The position numbers were made by a program, and so were the translations under genes. A DNA stretch of 16,594 bases. Source: Perkinsus olseni. Its lineage: Eukaryota > Perkinsozoa > Perkinsida > Perkinsidae. Below the pieces are notes generated by a model. It ran no database searches and was not told where the DNA came from. It saw only the letters and a program-made list of their open reading frames with translations. This document shows, piece by piece, positions 1 through 8,785 of the stretch. Position 1 is the first letter of the stretch; each line of letters opens with the position of its first letter. The stretch spans positions 1-16,594 of the forward strand of contig JABANP010000806.1 in assembly GCA_013115135.1 (NCBI GenBank). The letters run 5' to 3'.

Positions 1-15
1 GTTCGTATTTCCATA

Positions 16-2096
16 ATGCCTCCGAAAGCGACTTCTAAAGCAAAAGCTGTTGCTTCGCGTTCTGTTGGCAGAGGGAGACGAATTGCGACACCATTAAATC
101 CTATGTTATCACCTGTTGACCCTACGATACCATTGAATCCTACGACACCGAATGTTGATCCTACGATACCCCCAAATCCTACGATACCCCTCGTTCATTC
201 TATGACACCATATGACACCTCTACGACACCATTAGACCCTGCTACGATACCTGTTAACGATTCTACGGCACCAGTCAGTTCTAACTCTTTAATTAACCCC
301 GTTACGGTCCCGGCTGCTGGGACGCGCTCTTTGAGTGCGGGACGGGGTCCGGTGCAGGATGCGGTCGATAATATTGAGGGGCGTATATTTGGTGGTCGGG
401 TTCCTCCTGGTAGAACTCGCCTACATAGGAGATATTCTTTCGTGCTCTGCATGAAGGCCTATTGTTACACATTATGCATCAGTGTATCCCGGTGTTCGAA
501 GGTGACGCCCTCGCAGTCTTGAGACGTGACATACAGCCGGGTGGTGAGAAATTCGTAGCTCCCTTGTGCAAAAAGTTCGTAAAGAACTACGAGAGGCTGA
601 TCGAGAGAGGTGGGAGCCCATCCGATGACTATGTTATCTCTGTCTTCCTTGGGGAGCTCCCTTCTCATGTCCGTTCGAGAATGAGGAAGTATCAGGGGTC
701 TAAGGGTAGCCGGCAGTCCTTGATGGATGTCATGAATAACGCAAAGGCTGCGGAGAGGGATTTGCGGAAGCGCGCGAATGAGTTCAAGGAGACGGTGAGC
801 AATGTCGCGGATAGGGGAGACCATAGGTCTAAGCCTTTTCCCCCGCGATATACTACGTCGAAGTCCCAACAGTCAGAGAGCCGGGTGGCATGTGTGGAGG
901 GAGCTTCAAGTGCCGCCGAGTCTCGGTCAGACCATGGTACTGTAGACCCCGGCACTGAAGCCTCCGACGATGAATATGTTGGGGGGACGGCGGGAGCCTG
1001 CACTTCGGAAGATCCCTTTGATATCTTTTGTTCCTTGGGGACAGGGGCCCTTATTGCTACCACTTGCGGTAATGTGTCGGCCAGCTCTGACAACACCGAT
1101 CTCCCGGCTCGTGACTATGAGGGCATACGCAGTGATATCGAGGCGCCCAGCGGTCAACCTTATAATTTGACGCGTTCCGTCGACATCAAGTGTGGAAAAG
1201 AGGTTCTCTTCAGTCCCCCGGACGCGGGGAACCCGGTGACCCTCATAAGACCTGATATCGCGACGGCTCTGATAAAAGACGGTGCGGCGCGGGGGCCATT
1301 CCAGCTTAGGGGCACTGGCTTCAAATTGTCTGGTGTCACTGGCGGGCAGGCTATTATCGCCAAGACGTTTATCGTCATGAAGGTTTACTTGAAGCCCTTG
1401 GGCTCGTCTGAGTACTCTCTGTGCTCTTTCGTGCAAGCGCTGATTGCGCCCGGGTTGACGCTGAAGTTCTTGCTCGGCAACAACACGTTACACTCGTGGA
1501 ATTGGAGGAGCTTCTGGAGGGGTTCGCCTAACCTCATCGTTGTTGATGTTGAGAAGCGATATAATGGTGGGCTCGGTCCGAACAGCGTCCCCAAGGAGGC
1601 TATACGTTCCGAGACCGAAGACCGATGGAGGATAGCATTACCGTTGGAGCGTAGCATGGGACTAAAGGATAAGACCTCCGAGTCTGCGGGGCCTTCCTCT
1701 GCAAATTGCGCGGCTGTCACACTGATTCCTCAAGGGGGAATAGCTGACGTAACTGTGACGGTCGGGGATATACACACAGATATGTCTACAAGCCTCTTGT
1801 TGCTATCTCCGTTGAGTACTGATCTTCCTGATGGCATTGAGGTCCCGGAGTGCATCGTACCCGCGATGAGGTCTGCTCAGCAGGCTCGCATACGTGTCCG
1901 TAATCGCTCCTCTGCAGATTATTCTCTTGAGCCTGGCACTGCTCTAGGGCATGTCTCTCCTGTGAGTGAAGACTTCAGCGTTCATGATATGGAGTTGATT
2001 GGAGTTCAACTTATTGTGGCAACCTCTATCATCACCTTACTGCCAATTCAGCACGTTATTTGCAAACAGCATCAACATCATGCCACATTCCCATGA
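16..2096 (+). pseudogene. Truncated Ty3/gypsy-like Gag-protease fragment
   Basis: A retroelement polyprotein fragment read in two frames. From the ATG at 16, one frame gives a Lys/Arg-rich start and a Pro/Thr-rich segment with degenerate repeats (CCTACGATACC occurs exactly at 121, 160 and 178). After about 428 the credible reading moves to another frame, open from 429 to the TGA at 2094-2096 but without an ATG at its start. This second part has a capsid-like region (GDALAVLRRDIQPGGEKF, then VRSRMRKYQGSKGSRQSL and a basic coiled stretch). It is followed by a retropepsin-like region with Asp-Ala-Gly (PDAGNPVTLI) where Asp-Thr/Ser-Gly is usual, and LLGNN where the family has an ILG motif. A linker follows, and the frame ends with no reverse transcriptase. 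The only intron that would join the frames is about 29 nt with a poor donor, so a frameshift is more likely. The family is recognised by pattern only. It meets the minus-strand gene tail to tail, 20 bp away. Confidence 0.6.
121..250 (+). repeat. Degenerate CCTACGATACC repeat in the Gag N-terminus
   Basis: A short motif, CCTACGATACC, is exact at 121-131, 160-170 and 178-188. Looser copies continue to about 250. In the Gag frame it encodes a degenerate Asp/Asn-Pro-Thr-Ile-Pro repeat. This looks like a low-complexity expansion inside the retroelement Gag leader. Confidence 0.55.
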
Positions 2097-2116
2097 TACA
2101 ACTGAGTCTGGCCTCA

Positions 2117-2986
2117 CTAGAAATGATTGTAGTTTTCTGCGCGAACCGCCTGACCCCTTTTCTTCACGCGTTGCATCATTTTGCGTACTCTGCCCCAGAG
2201 TTTGCCCGAGCCCTCCCCATGGCCCACGCCCTCATTGATATCTTCGTAGTCCGTGTCATCATGATCCCAGGACCCTAGATTTCTCCTTGTGATCGCATCA
2301 TACTGCAGAGGCAGCGCTCTCGACTCTGGTTCCAAGACGAGGGCACCATCCCTGCTTGTGTATTGGTTCCCGACCGTCACCGAAATAACGTGACCGACTC
2401 CAAAATACGAAACTTCGTCCCCCTTTGTGACCGCGGGACCGGATGCCGTCAAGCGCTTGATTCTGCCGCCTTTCACGTCGACCTCGAGTCTTATCGAAGA
2501 GTCCTTATCTCCCGAGTATGTGCCATCCTTAATCTCGGACGGATCAGAAGTGTTCAGAACTCGGAAACCCACAGTGTTGCAGATCTCGTTCAACTCACGC
2601 AGTATATTTGGCCTGTGCGGGTCGATGGACGAGAAGCACTCGCGAGTTGGGTTCTCGGTCTGCGCCGCTGCCATGTACGTCCCCTGTCTGTTAGTCTCCT
2701 TATCGATTCTGTACACCCAGACGATGCTGATTGGGGTATCCTTGGATTCGGTAGTCAGTTGCTTCACTGGTCTGCATTGAAACCCACTGGTCATTGTGGG
2801 CCCGGGAGTGCTCACATCGTAGATCTTACTCATTCTCACCGGCTCGATATAGTAACGGTTATCGTTGGCGACGGGTGAGCCGAAGAGCCATTGCACAGGT
2901 CGAGCTTCGGGTAGGGATTGACTACCGTGAGATGGACCGATCGTCAGGTAGATGAGGACTATGCCGAGGTGGCTCATGGTCGTCAT
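2117..2986 (-). CDS. Secreted protein of unknown function (289 aa)
   Basis: A single-exon minus-strand gene from the ATG at 2986 to a TAG at 2117-2119. A second Met at residue 4 is an equally good start. The N-terminus (MSHLGIVLIYLTIG) is a typical signal peptide, so the product probably enters the secretory pathway. No transmembrane segment follows. The mature part contains four Cys. A Gly-rich beta-type stretch sits near residues 165-215, with GTYSGDKDSSIRLEVDVKGG followed by VSYFGVGHVISVTVGN, reminiscent of a small beta-sandwich. The tail is acidic then strongly basic (DHDDTDYEDINEG, then RKMMQRVKKRGQ). I do not recognise the family. Lineage-specific secreted proteins of this general kind are common in parasitic protists, but that is context, not evidence. 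All four Trp codons are TGG. The Gag fragment ends 20 bp beyond its 3' end. Confidence 0.75.
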   Translation of the reverse strand: MTTMSHLGIVLIYLTIGPSHGSQSLPEARPVQWLFGSPVANDNRYYIEPVRMSKIYDVSTPGPTMTSGFQCRPVKQLTTESKDTPISIVWVYRIDKETNRQGTYMAAAQTENPTRECFSSIDPHRPNILRELNEICNTVGFRVLNTSDPSEIKDGTYSGDKDSSIRLEVDVKGGRIKRLTASGPAVTKGDEVSYFGVGHVISVTVGNQYTSRDGALVLEPESRALPLQYDAITRRNLGSWDHDDTDYEDINEGVGHGEGSGKLWGRVRKMMQRVKKRGQAVRAENYNHF

Positions 2987-3356
2987 GAATAACGAGAACT
3001 GAAGGGTCGGAGGTCGAGGGACTGTGAAATCGGTGGGATTCTAGAAGTGCAGGAAGCGAGGGATTCATGGAATTTCAGACACGCTCGATACAGAAGGCGA
3101 GCGAGTATGGGTACTCAACTCTCCTGCCAGGAAATTCCTGGGCTACGGATTGAGCTTGCAAGGTAGCGAGAGTGGAATCTCGGAGGATCAGGGAGTCGAT
3201 GCGCACCAAATGGAATTTCCATGACGCAGAGGTTGGGAGTGTGAACAGCATGTGGCAGGGTTTCAACTGTGAAGTCTGCTCCTGCAGCAAGACTCCTGGT
3301 CATTTCCTCGATTGCATTGTCGGAGCCTGTGTTTGGTGCCTACCAGTGGTACTGAG

Positions 3357-3382
3357 AGTAGTGGTAGGCTCCTACCACTACT
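3357..3382. repeat. Perfect inverted repeat, 12-bp arms, 2-nt loop
   Basis: AGTAGTGGTAGG at 3357-3368 is followed after CT by its exact reverse complement at 3371-3382. TACTGTTCAGCAG just downstream is duplicated at 3379-3391 and 3420-3432, and TACCAGTACT occurs twice between them. It could form a cruciform or an RNA hairpin. No function can be assigned. Confidence 0.8.
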
Positions 3383-3651
3383 GTTCAGCAGTTGAAGTTC
3401 TACCAGTACTAGGTACCAGTACTGTTCAGCAGGGTAACAGAGACTGCCTGACTCTGGGTCCACAACAGGCCAAGGCAGAGGTCTCTGGTGTCCTGCCTCC
3501 ACATCCAGAGAACGGAAGGCTGGGTTCAGCTTACTTCCGCACTACAGCAACTCGTAATTCTTTAGTTTCTCATGGTTGCAGTTCAGTAACGCTGGCGCTA
3601 TTGAAGCACCTCGTGGCGCGCTCCGTGCGCACGCATCTCCTCTGCTTACAA

Positions 3652-3852
3652 GTTGTGAGTCACAACGGATCCGATGCAACTTGGCAGGGACGAGCCGTGG
3701 ACTCCGTATGGGTCCTTTGCCAAGACTCATGGGCTGTGGCTGCCAGCCATTGGGCGCAACGCTTCCCTTTCAATGGGTGCTTTATAATCGGCTGTTGGGT
3801 CGACAAATAGAAGAACTTCTATCGCAAGTTGCGAGTCGCAACATGTTCAATC
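3652..3852. promoter_or_regulatory. Two matched 15-bp palindromes upstream of the p25-alpha gene
   Basis: GTTGTGAGTCACAAC at 3652-3666 and GTTGCGAGTCGCAAC at 3838-3852 are both perfect dyads around a central G. They differ at two positions, and the two differences compensate each other so that symmetry is kept. The first contains TGAGTCA, the classic bZIP (AP-1-like) core. They lie about 260 and 75 bp upstream of the ATG at 3927. A regulatory role is inference from this symmetry and position. Confidence 0.3.
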
Positions 3853-3926
3853 TGCACGGTGACACAAGACGATGACTCAAGTGGCGATACTCCGAAGCAG
3901 GACGATTTTTTAGTAATCATACACTA

Positions 3927-5730
3927 ATGGCAGCATCCAGCCTTCTGGCGGTGTACAAGACCTTCACGGGTGGGCGGGAGAGTATCTTGGGTTGAACAAC
4001 GCAGGATACAGAGTATGTCAAGAAGATATCAGCTGCCTAATTTAGGTGGAGATACACTGATGGACGGTCGGCAGTTTGCCAAATTCTGCAGGAGCTGCCA
4101 GCTCATCGATGACCAAGCCCTCACCTTAAACGATATCGACATCGTTTTCGCTAAAGTAGGCCCCGGCCTATCACTCTGCAGGTTCTGGTGGCTGCCAATA
4201 GTGTAGTAGGTTCGGTTCCGAGGGGAGCGAAAAATTGAATTTGGGCAGCTGATTGAAGCCTTAGCTGAGATGAGGGTCGGAAGGTGTGGGAGGGAGCAGC
4301 GGTTTTTTACTTATTGCTCATCCATCGCGGATTCCATATCAGATAGCAGATCGTCTCCACCAACCGGTATCATGGGTTGAAGAAAGAGTCCTGCACTTTA
4401 ATGAACAAGTTACTCAGGGGAGAGCCGCCACAGCAGCAACGTCCCGACCCTTTACTAGTGAGCTTCCCTCTGCGGCATCTACTGCGGATTATTTCTTTCC
4501 GCACAGTGGCGCTCTTCAGAATTGCGCGCCCATGGGTCGCCTTCGGTCGCCGAGGCGTTGCCTGTCGCTAAGTCCATGCCCGATGCTAGCTCAGTTGAGA
4601 AAGTGAGATTGCTGGCTAGTGGTATGATCCTCAGCGGATATCGTCAAACTCCTTGATGTCCGGTGGGTGCCTCTCTGCCACCACTGGCTTCTTCTCAGCA
4701 CGAGCGAGGCCCTGAGAGATTCTTCTACGACCAGTCCACGTATACCGGAGTAGACATCTCTCCGACCTGCTGCTTCGACCCTCAGAGCTCAGGTGTGGCG
4801 ACATGGCGGACCCAAGACCTACGATGGCGACCATCTGAATCTCAAGACGATGGTCAAGGTGGAAGCGATGCTGCCAACTGTTCAGTCATCGTCGACCTCA
4901 GAATCGCACGGCCCAGCCGCCTCCTCGTCCGAGGGCTATGAGTGCCTATGGTTCCACGACTGGGACTATCGTACATTCTGGGGCCGACCGAATCGTGACT
5001 CGGAGCCGTCCTGGTAGCGCCTTGAGTACCCCTCGTGGTGGTACCAATGGGAGCAGGCCCTCTGATGAAGGGCGAGAGAACCGGAAAATTTTTCTGGTGA
5101 GGGAAGCAACAATAATGCTAGTCGCTTATCACGGTTGTCTTTGTGTAGACTCCGGACACCGCGTGGAGTAAAAGCACTGATGCCAGCACAGGAGCTTCGG
5201 ATTGCAGGGTAGGTCATGAGGAGGTATTCGCAGGAATAGCTGCCTTCCTAGGTCCGCGGCCCGGAAAGGTTCTACTATGATACGTCTACCTACACAGGAG
5301 TAAGTTTTTCGGCAAAGCCATCAGTTTTTGAGGAGCCTTATAAACGGAAGCTATCGGAGCTGTGCAGGTCCATAGGGCTGGTGGCCCTGAAGTCGTTGAT
5401 GACCGTACCAAGGAGCTGAAGAACTTGGTCAAAGTGAGAATGCACTAGCGCACCGGGCTCCGGTGCTCAAGGCGGCACTCGATGTCATCATTCAGCGGCG
5501 GGCAACTACTGTCGCGCTAGCCGGAAGCGAGGAAGATGGCGAGAATGGTGCGCAGAAAAGCGCCCGAAGCAGTCGCCGGAAAACCGCCCCTGCAATCAAA
5601 GTAGGGCAGTTGTTGACTTGCTCACGAGCGCTCTATTACCTACTCTGCGTGCCAGGCAGTCGGCCCTGAGCAATTCTTCCATGATCATGGGACATACACT
5701 GGAATACATCGCGAGAAGGCCGCCCAATAG
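3927..5730 (+). CDS. p25-alpha (TPPP/apicortin-like) protein with three YTG repeats, 13 exons
   Basis: Rebuilt exons: 3927-3969, 4046-4155, 4210-4275, 4350-4457, 4507-4602, 4699-4749, 4793-4858, 4902-5096, 5149-5208, 5252-5299, 5368-5433, 5472-5600 and 5656-5730 (TAG); 370 aa. All introns are GT-AG, 38-96 nt, and all but the first are phase 0. Residues 1-73 form a p25-alpha core: MDGRQFAKFCRSCQLIDD, LTLNDIDIVFAK, then ERKIEFGQLIEALAEM. Three copies of the domain's C-terminal signature follow: GPERFFYDQSTYTG (142-158), GPERFYYDTSTYTG (266-281) and GPEQFFHDHGTYTG (347-370). The first two continue on a separate 22-codon exon with GGP. Linkers are Ser/Pro/Arg-rich. p25-alpha proteins bind and bundle microtubules; apicortins combine this signature with a doublecortin domain, which I do not see here. 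A cytoskeletal or flagellar role is inferred. The 4275/4350 splice is the least certain. Confidence 0.82.
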
Positions 5731-5898
5731 ATTCTCTCTGATCTGCATGCTACTCTCAGTCGCGATCAGGATATATATAATAGTGCTCTGGTGCATGCTC
5801 TGGTGGAACACCAAATGGTTTGTCAGAGGAGCATACGTGTTGAGTGACTCAGTAAGTTAGACGGCTTCTACAGTTCTCGAGTTTGGTCTCTCAACCTC

Positions 5899-6776
5899 AT
5901 GAGTAGCCTGCAGTCTACACCAGTGTTCAACTCATCATTCGCTCTGCGTTCTGGTCCGTCGCCCTTTCAGCCCGAAACTGCGGCCTTGGCTGCCGCGGAG
6001 AGGGTGAGTTAAAACTTCTGGGCATTCCTCAGTGAACCCCTATCCCTCGGATGAGCCAAATCTCTTGAAGGTCCTCAGCGCAGTCGCCCGCGGTGATATC
6101 GAGACGGTAGAGGAGGAAGTTAGCAATGAGGTGAGGGAATTTCAGACGCTGAAATTCAGTGCAGACTAATTTGATTAGAAGGGACCGCGCTAGTCTGAGT
6201 TATTGCTAGGCCTCTCTGGGAGGTGTGCGTGGCGTATATAACTCCCGAGGGCAATCCTGCATGCATGTAGCAGCCGCCTATGGCAGTACAGAGATGATCG
6301 AATGGCTGTCCGATTCTGGATGCAAGTGAGCTATTCGCCTGGATGCGTCCTTCGTTGATGCTTTGTATGCCGCTCCGTTAACTTCCTTCAGTCCCTCGGA
6401 GGCTCTGGCTCAAGTAGGACTTACTCCTCTGCACATAGCAGTGCTCAATGGAAGGCCTAATACTGTCCGAGTGAGGATCCAGAATTTATTGGAATATAGC
6501 AGCTCCTAGTTTCGATCTAGGGACCTTTGGGTTATGAGCCCAACACGCTATCCACTGCGCCAAGCTGCTTAATAACTTACACGAGTTCACAATTGCTTTC
6601 AGGCGTTAATAAAGGCTGGTGCTAACATTAACGCGAAGGATTCTTCTGGAATGACTCCTCTCTCGTGCGCATCTCTATTGACGGAGTCAAATGTGACGGA
6701 AATTGAGAACGCTCGGGCTACATGCAAGAAAATCCTCCTGGCAAATGGTGCTCAGACAACTAGATCGATTTCATAG
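5899..6776 (+). CDS. Ankyrin-repeat protein, 5 exons
   Basis: Rebuilt exons: 5899-6003, 6071-6130, 6210-6325, 6392-6470 and 6603-6776 (TAG); 177 aa. Introns are GT-AG and 66-132 nt; every donor is GTGAG. After a Ser/Pro/Ala-rich N-terminus the protein runs as degenerate ankyrin repeats: VLSAVARGDIETVEEEV; SCMHVAAAYGSTEMIEWL ending SDSGC; VGLTPLHIAVLNGRPNTV; and ALIKAGANINAKDSSGMTPL, with a final helix ending ILLANGAQTTRSIS. The TPLHIA and AGANINAKD signatures are diagnostic. Ankyrin repeats are protein-binding scaffolds, so the partner cannot be predicted, and no second domain is seen. The gene starts 168 bp after the p25-alpha stop on the same strand. Its last intron is twice the usual length because it contains a tRNA gene on the opposite strand. 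Confidence 0.85.
6497..6569 (-). tRNA. Initiator tRNA-Met (CAT), nested antisense in an ankyrin-gene intron
   Basis: Read on the minus strand from 6569 to 6497, the 73 nt fold as a complete cloverleaf. The acceptor is AGCAGCT/AGCTGCT (7 bp), the D stem GCGC/GCGT, the anticodon stem TTGGG/CCCAA with loop CTCATAA (anticodon CAT), the variable loop AGGTC, the T stem CCTAG/CTAGG, and the discriminator is A. The A1-U72 pair, three G-C pairs at the base of the anticodon stem, and a T loop ATCGAAA (A54, A60, no T54) are the established marks of eukaryotic cytosolic initiator tRNA. An elongator would have T54. CCA is not encoded, as expected for a nuclear gene. Internal A-box (TGGCGCAGTGG) and B-box sequences are present. 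No run of four or more T follows within about 30 nt, so the Pol III stop is unclear. Confidence 0.95.
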
Positions 6777-7280
6777 TCTGGTTTTAGTTTGGTCTTGAGT
6801 TCATGAGTTATCTCTATTCACGGCGCTCAACACACCACTCCCGAAAATCGGTTGCAGAGAGCTATGCAGCAGGAGCATTGACACACTGCCTGGCGAGATT
6901 GCTCGACTCCAACTTTGAGGCCCAAGGCGGCAGCCTTGAAATTACGAGGGCGTGCGTCTGGCCACGTGCGAGCCACCTGTGCATACGTTCTACCCACATC
7001 CGTGTCACGGTATTAGTAGGACGGAAGCGCCCCAATTCGATCGGCGATAACATTTGGGAGGTACCAGTTGGTCGAAAGACCTTCGAAGAGAGTGGATAAC
7101 CTTCCAGTAGAGGGCTTACACCCGAAGGTTGGGCAGTTGCAGCGCACGGTGCACAACTCTGAGACCAATCGCCTTTGCGCCCTGGGTAGGTATGCGGATC
7201 CTGATTGAGGAATCACGGTCAGTGATTGGAATCAGCGTCTGATTGTGATGCAAGATTGAAGTCAGTGCCTGATGCGTGAA
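6777..7280. other. Intergenic tract, GATT-rich at its right end
   Basis: From 6777 to about 7195 I see no domain, RNA or convincing splicing. A plus frame open at 6803-7099 lacks any signature. From about 7196 to 7280 the sequence is rich in TGATTG, AATCA and GATTG words. The same compositional tract resumes at 13548 on the other side of the retrotransposon, which marks this as the left part of the insertion target. Confidence 0.6.
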
Positions 7281-7504
7281 TTGGAAAGCACAGGTGCTTG
7301 GAGGTACAGTTCGAGCCGGAGTCGTTACCTCACCTTGCTCGTCCCCTATTTTGTGTTTGGCACACAACTCGGCCGGTCTCAGCTAGCAGCAGATGTCAGC
7401 GCATTGCAGGACTCTTGTGCGCGCTCTGACCATTAGTTCCACGCATACTGTGACGCTCAGACCAGTTACTGTGGCGAGTGTGCCCAACACACCGATTTTT
7501 TTTT
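7281..7504 (+). repeat. Split direct repeat A1 (left terminus)
   Basis: Starts TTGGAAAGCACAGG and ends in nine T directly before the Gag ATG at 7505. It matches 13117-13340 over all 224 bp by eye. It must contain the promoter or 5' leader of the genomic RNA, but I cannot place a start site. The T9 and the abutting ATG mean almost the entire leader is repeat A. Confidence 0.93.
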
Positions 7505-8785
7505 ATGTCATCGCCTCAGAGTTTTTCACAGAGAGTGCAAGCGGCGCAGGTTGATATCGCGGAGCTTCGCGACAGAGCGAGGGTGGACAACGACCTGTGG
7601 TTCACGATGTGTGAAGCCCTGGCGGGCGAAGAGGGCCACCTGGTGACGGTAGCGGACCTGGGCTTTATGCACCCAGGCGACGTGTCGGCCTTCTTCGACT
7701 CTCTCGAGAATGCGCTTGACCGTTCGCGGGCCGGTATCCTATATGAACTGTGTAGGGAGGCCTGTGGGTTGCCGAACGTCTTAGTTACCACGGCTGCAGA
7801 TCCGGCTCCCGACTCTGGCCCGATGCGTGATGCTTCGAGCTCGTCCTCCGTTGAACCGCCTCGTAAGAAGGCCAAGATGAGTCTCTTCATTGACGCGGTT
7901 GATGAGTCTTCGTTCGCGGTGGTCCCACCGCAAACCTACGATTCTTTGGTGAGTGCATTTCGCAAAAGGTATGGTGACGTTGAGGATGTGGAGTTGCCGA
8001 CGTTGGAGCAGCTGTCTGGTGTGCAGGCTAGGGTACTCGAAGGTTCATGCCCCTATTGTGATTTCTCGGTCTTCACGGTCGCCCCACGTGAAAGGTTACG
8101 TCGTCTGAAAGCCCAGGGCTGGTCTTTCAACCAAGAAGGCGAAGCTCAGAGAGTGGGATCCCTGCGTATACCTACCTTCGCAGAATGGTTGTCCAGCTTC
8201 GAGCTGTTCTCGAATGCTCTACTCATGTTGGAGGTTGCTACGTCGGCCGACCTGAAGAAGTACAAGCAGTTGGTGTCCGGCCTGCAGGATACGTACAAGG
8301 ACTTCTGGCTGCAAATCTATTCGGCCGACGATTTTATGCGAAGCGTCCGGCTACCTCGTTACAAGACTTCTGACGAGGTTAGCTGGGGGGCTTGCTTCGT
8401 TGCGGCCTGTGTCGATCTGGCCTATTGGGCCGATCGCGTCGACCGCGTGATCTTCAAGCTCCGCGCGGCGGGTGCCACCAGTTCTCCGGCGCCTAGCTCT
8501 ACGCAGGCTTCTGGTGTCCCGGCCTCCACCTCCACTCCATCCACTTCCCTCTCGTCCGGCAAGAAGAGGCAGATATGTTTCGCCTACCAGAGTGGCAGGC
8601 ACGGTGATGGAGATTGTCCAGCAGGACGTCGCCATGTCTGCATGAAGTGCCGTGCCGCCCACCCGCTACCACGTGGTAACAGGGATTGCCCACGTCCTAG
8701 GGCTTCTCAGGGAGGCGCTACCTCCGATCCCCCGGACACCTCCAAGTCTACAGCTCGGTCGTCCAAGGCCGCCGGGGCCAACTGA
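7505..8785 (+). CDS. Gag-like ORF1 protein of the YR retrotransposon (426 aa)
   Basis: The ATG at 7505 follows immediately after the T9 that ends repeat A1. The N-terminal half is helical and acidic. Residues 118-124 (PPRKKAK) form an SV40-like nuclear localisation motif, fitting a nuclear replication step. The centre (about 140-320) is capsid-like, with aromatic-rich helices (FAEWLSSFELFSNALLMLEV). A Ser/Thr/Pro linker (324-352) precedes a Cys/His-rich nucleic-acid-binding segment with Cys358, His365, Cys371, Cys379, Cys382, His386 and Cys395; HVCMKCRAAHP resembles the knuckles of DIRS-type ORF1 proteins. The role as RNA-packaging Gag is inferred from position and this segment. It ends at UGA 8783-8785, after which the same frame stays open into Pol. 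Confidence 0.88.
   Translation: MSSPQSFSQRVQAAQVDIAELRDRARVDNDLWFTMCEALAGEEGHLVTVADLGFMHPGDVSAFFDSLENALDRSRAGILYELCREACGLPNVLVTTAADPAPDSGPMRDASSSSSVEPPRKKAKMSLFIDAVDESSFAVVPPQTYDSLVSAFRKRYGDVEDVELPTLEQLSGVQARVLEGSCPYCDFSVFTVAPRERLRRLKAQGWSFNQEGEAQRVGSLRIPTFAEWLSSFELFSNALLMLEVATSADLKKYKQLVSGLQDTYKDFWLQIYSADDFMRSVRLPRYKTSDEVSWGACFVAACVDLAYWADRVDRVIFKLRAAGATSSPAPSSTQASGVPASTSTPSTSLSSGKKRQICFAYQSGRHGDGDCPAGRRHVCMKCRAAHPLPRGNRDCPRPRASQGGATSDPPDTSKSTARSSKAAGAN
8783..8785 (+). other. In-frame UGA between gag and pol (candidate readthrough stop)
   Basis: The codons are GCC AAC UGA ACC GAG. The frame is open for 426 codons before and 724 after this single UGA. The first downstream in-frame ATG is at 9365-9367, residue 194 of Pol and inside the RT region. 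The base after the stop is A, not the C favoured in the best-known leaky contexts. Confidence 0.7.

Larger units (their letters stand above)
2987..3926. other. Intergenic region without an assignable gene
   Basis: This lies between the divergent starts of the secreted-protein gene (minus) and the p25-alpha gene (plus). A plus frame stays open from 3172 to 3810, and another runs from 3576 to a TGA at 3873. Neither has a recognisable domain or a convincing start. A GTGAGT donor at 3656 with an acceptor at 3688 could remove 33 nt in-frame, so a hidden exon cannot be excluded. The region holds a perfect 12-bp inverted repeat, duplicated short motifs around 3379-3432, and two matched palindromes listed separately. 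Promoters of both flanking genes must lie here, but I see no clear TATA box. Confidence 0.5.

Noticed and set aside
3172..3810. Plus-strand open frame of about 210 codons
   Set aside because: It crosses the hairpin and duplicated motifs, is Cys/Trp-rich without a domain, and has no good ATG. Kept only as an unassigned region.
5731..5898. Extension of the p25-alpha gene past the TAG at 5728
   Set aside because: The third repeat ends cleanly at the stop. A further acceptor exists, but no repeat-like coding follows before the ankyrin ATG at 5899.
6803..7099. Small plus-strand open frame after the ankyrin gene
   Set aside because: No domain, no homologous pattern and no splice logic.
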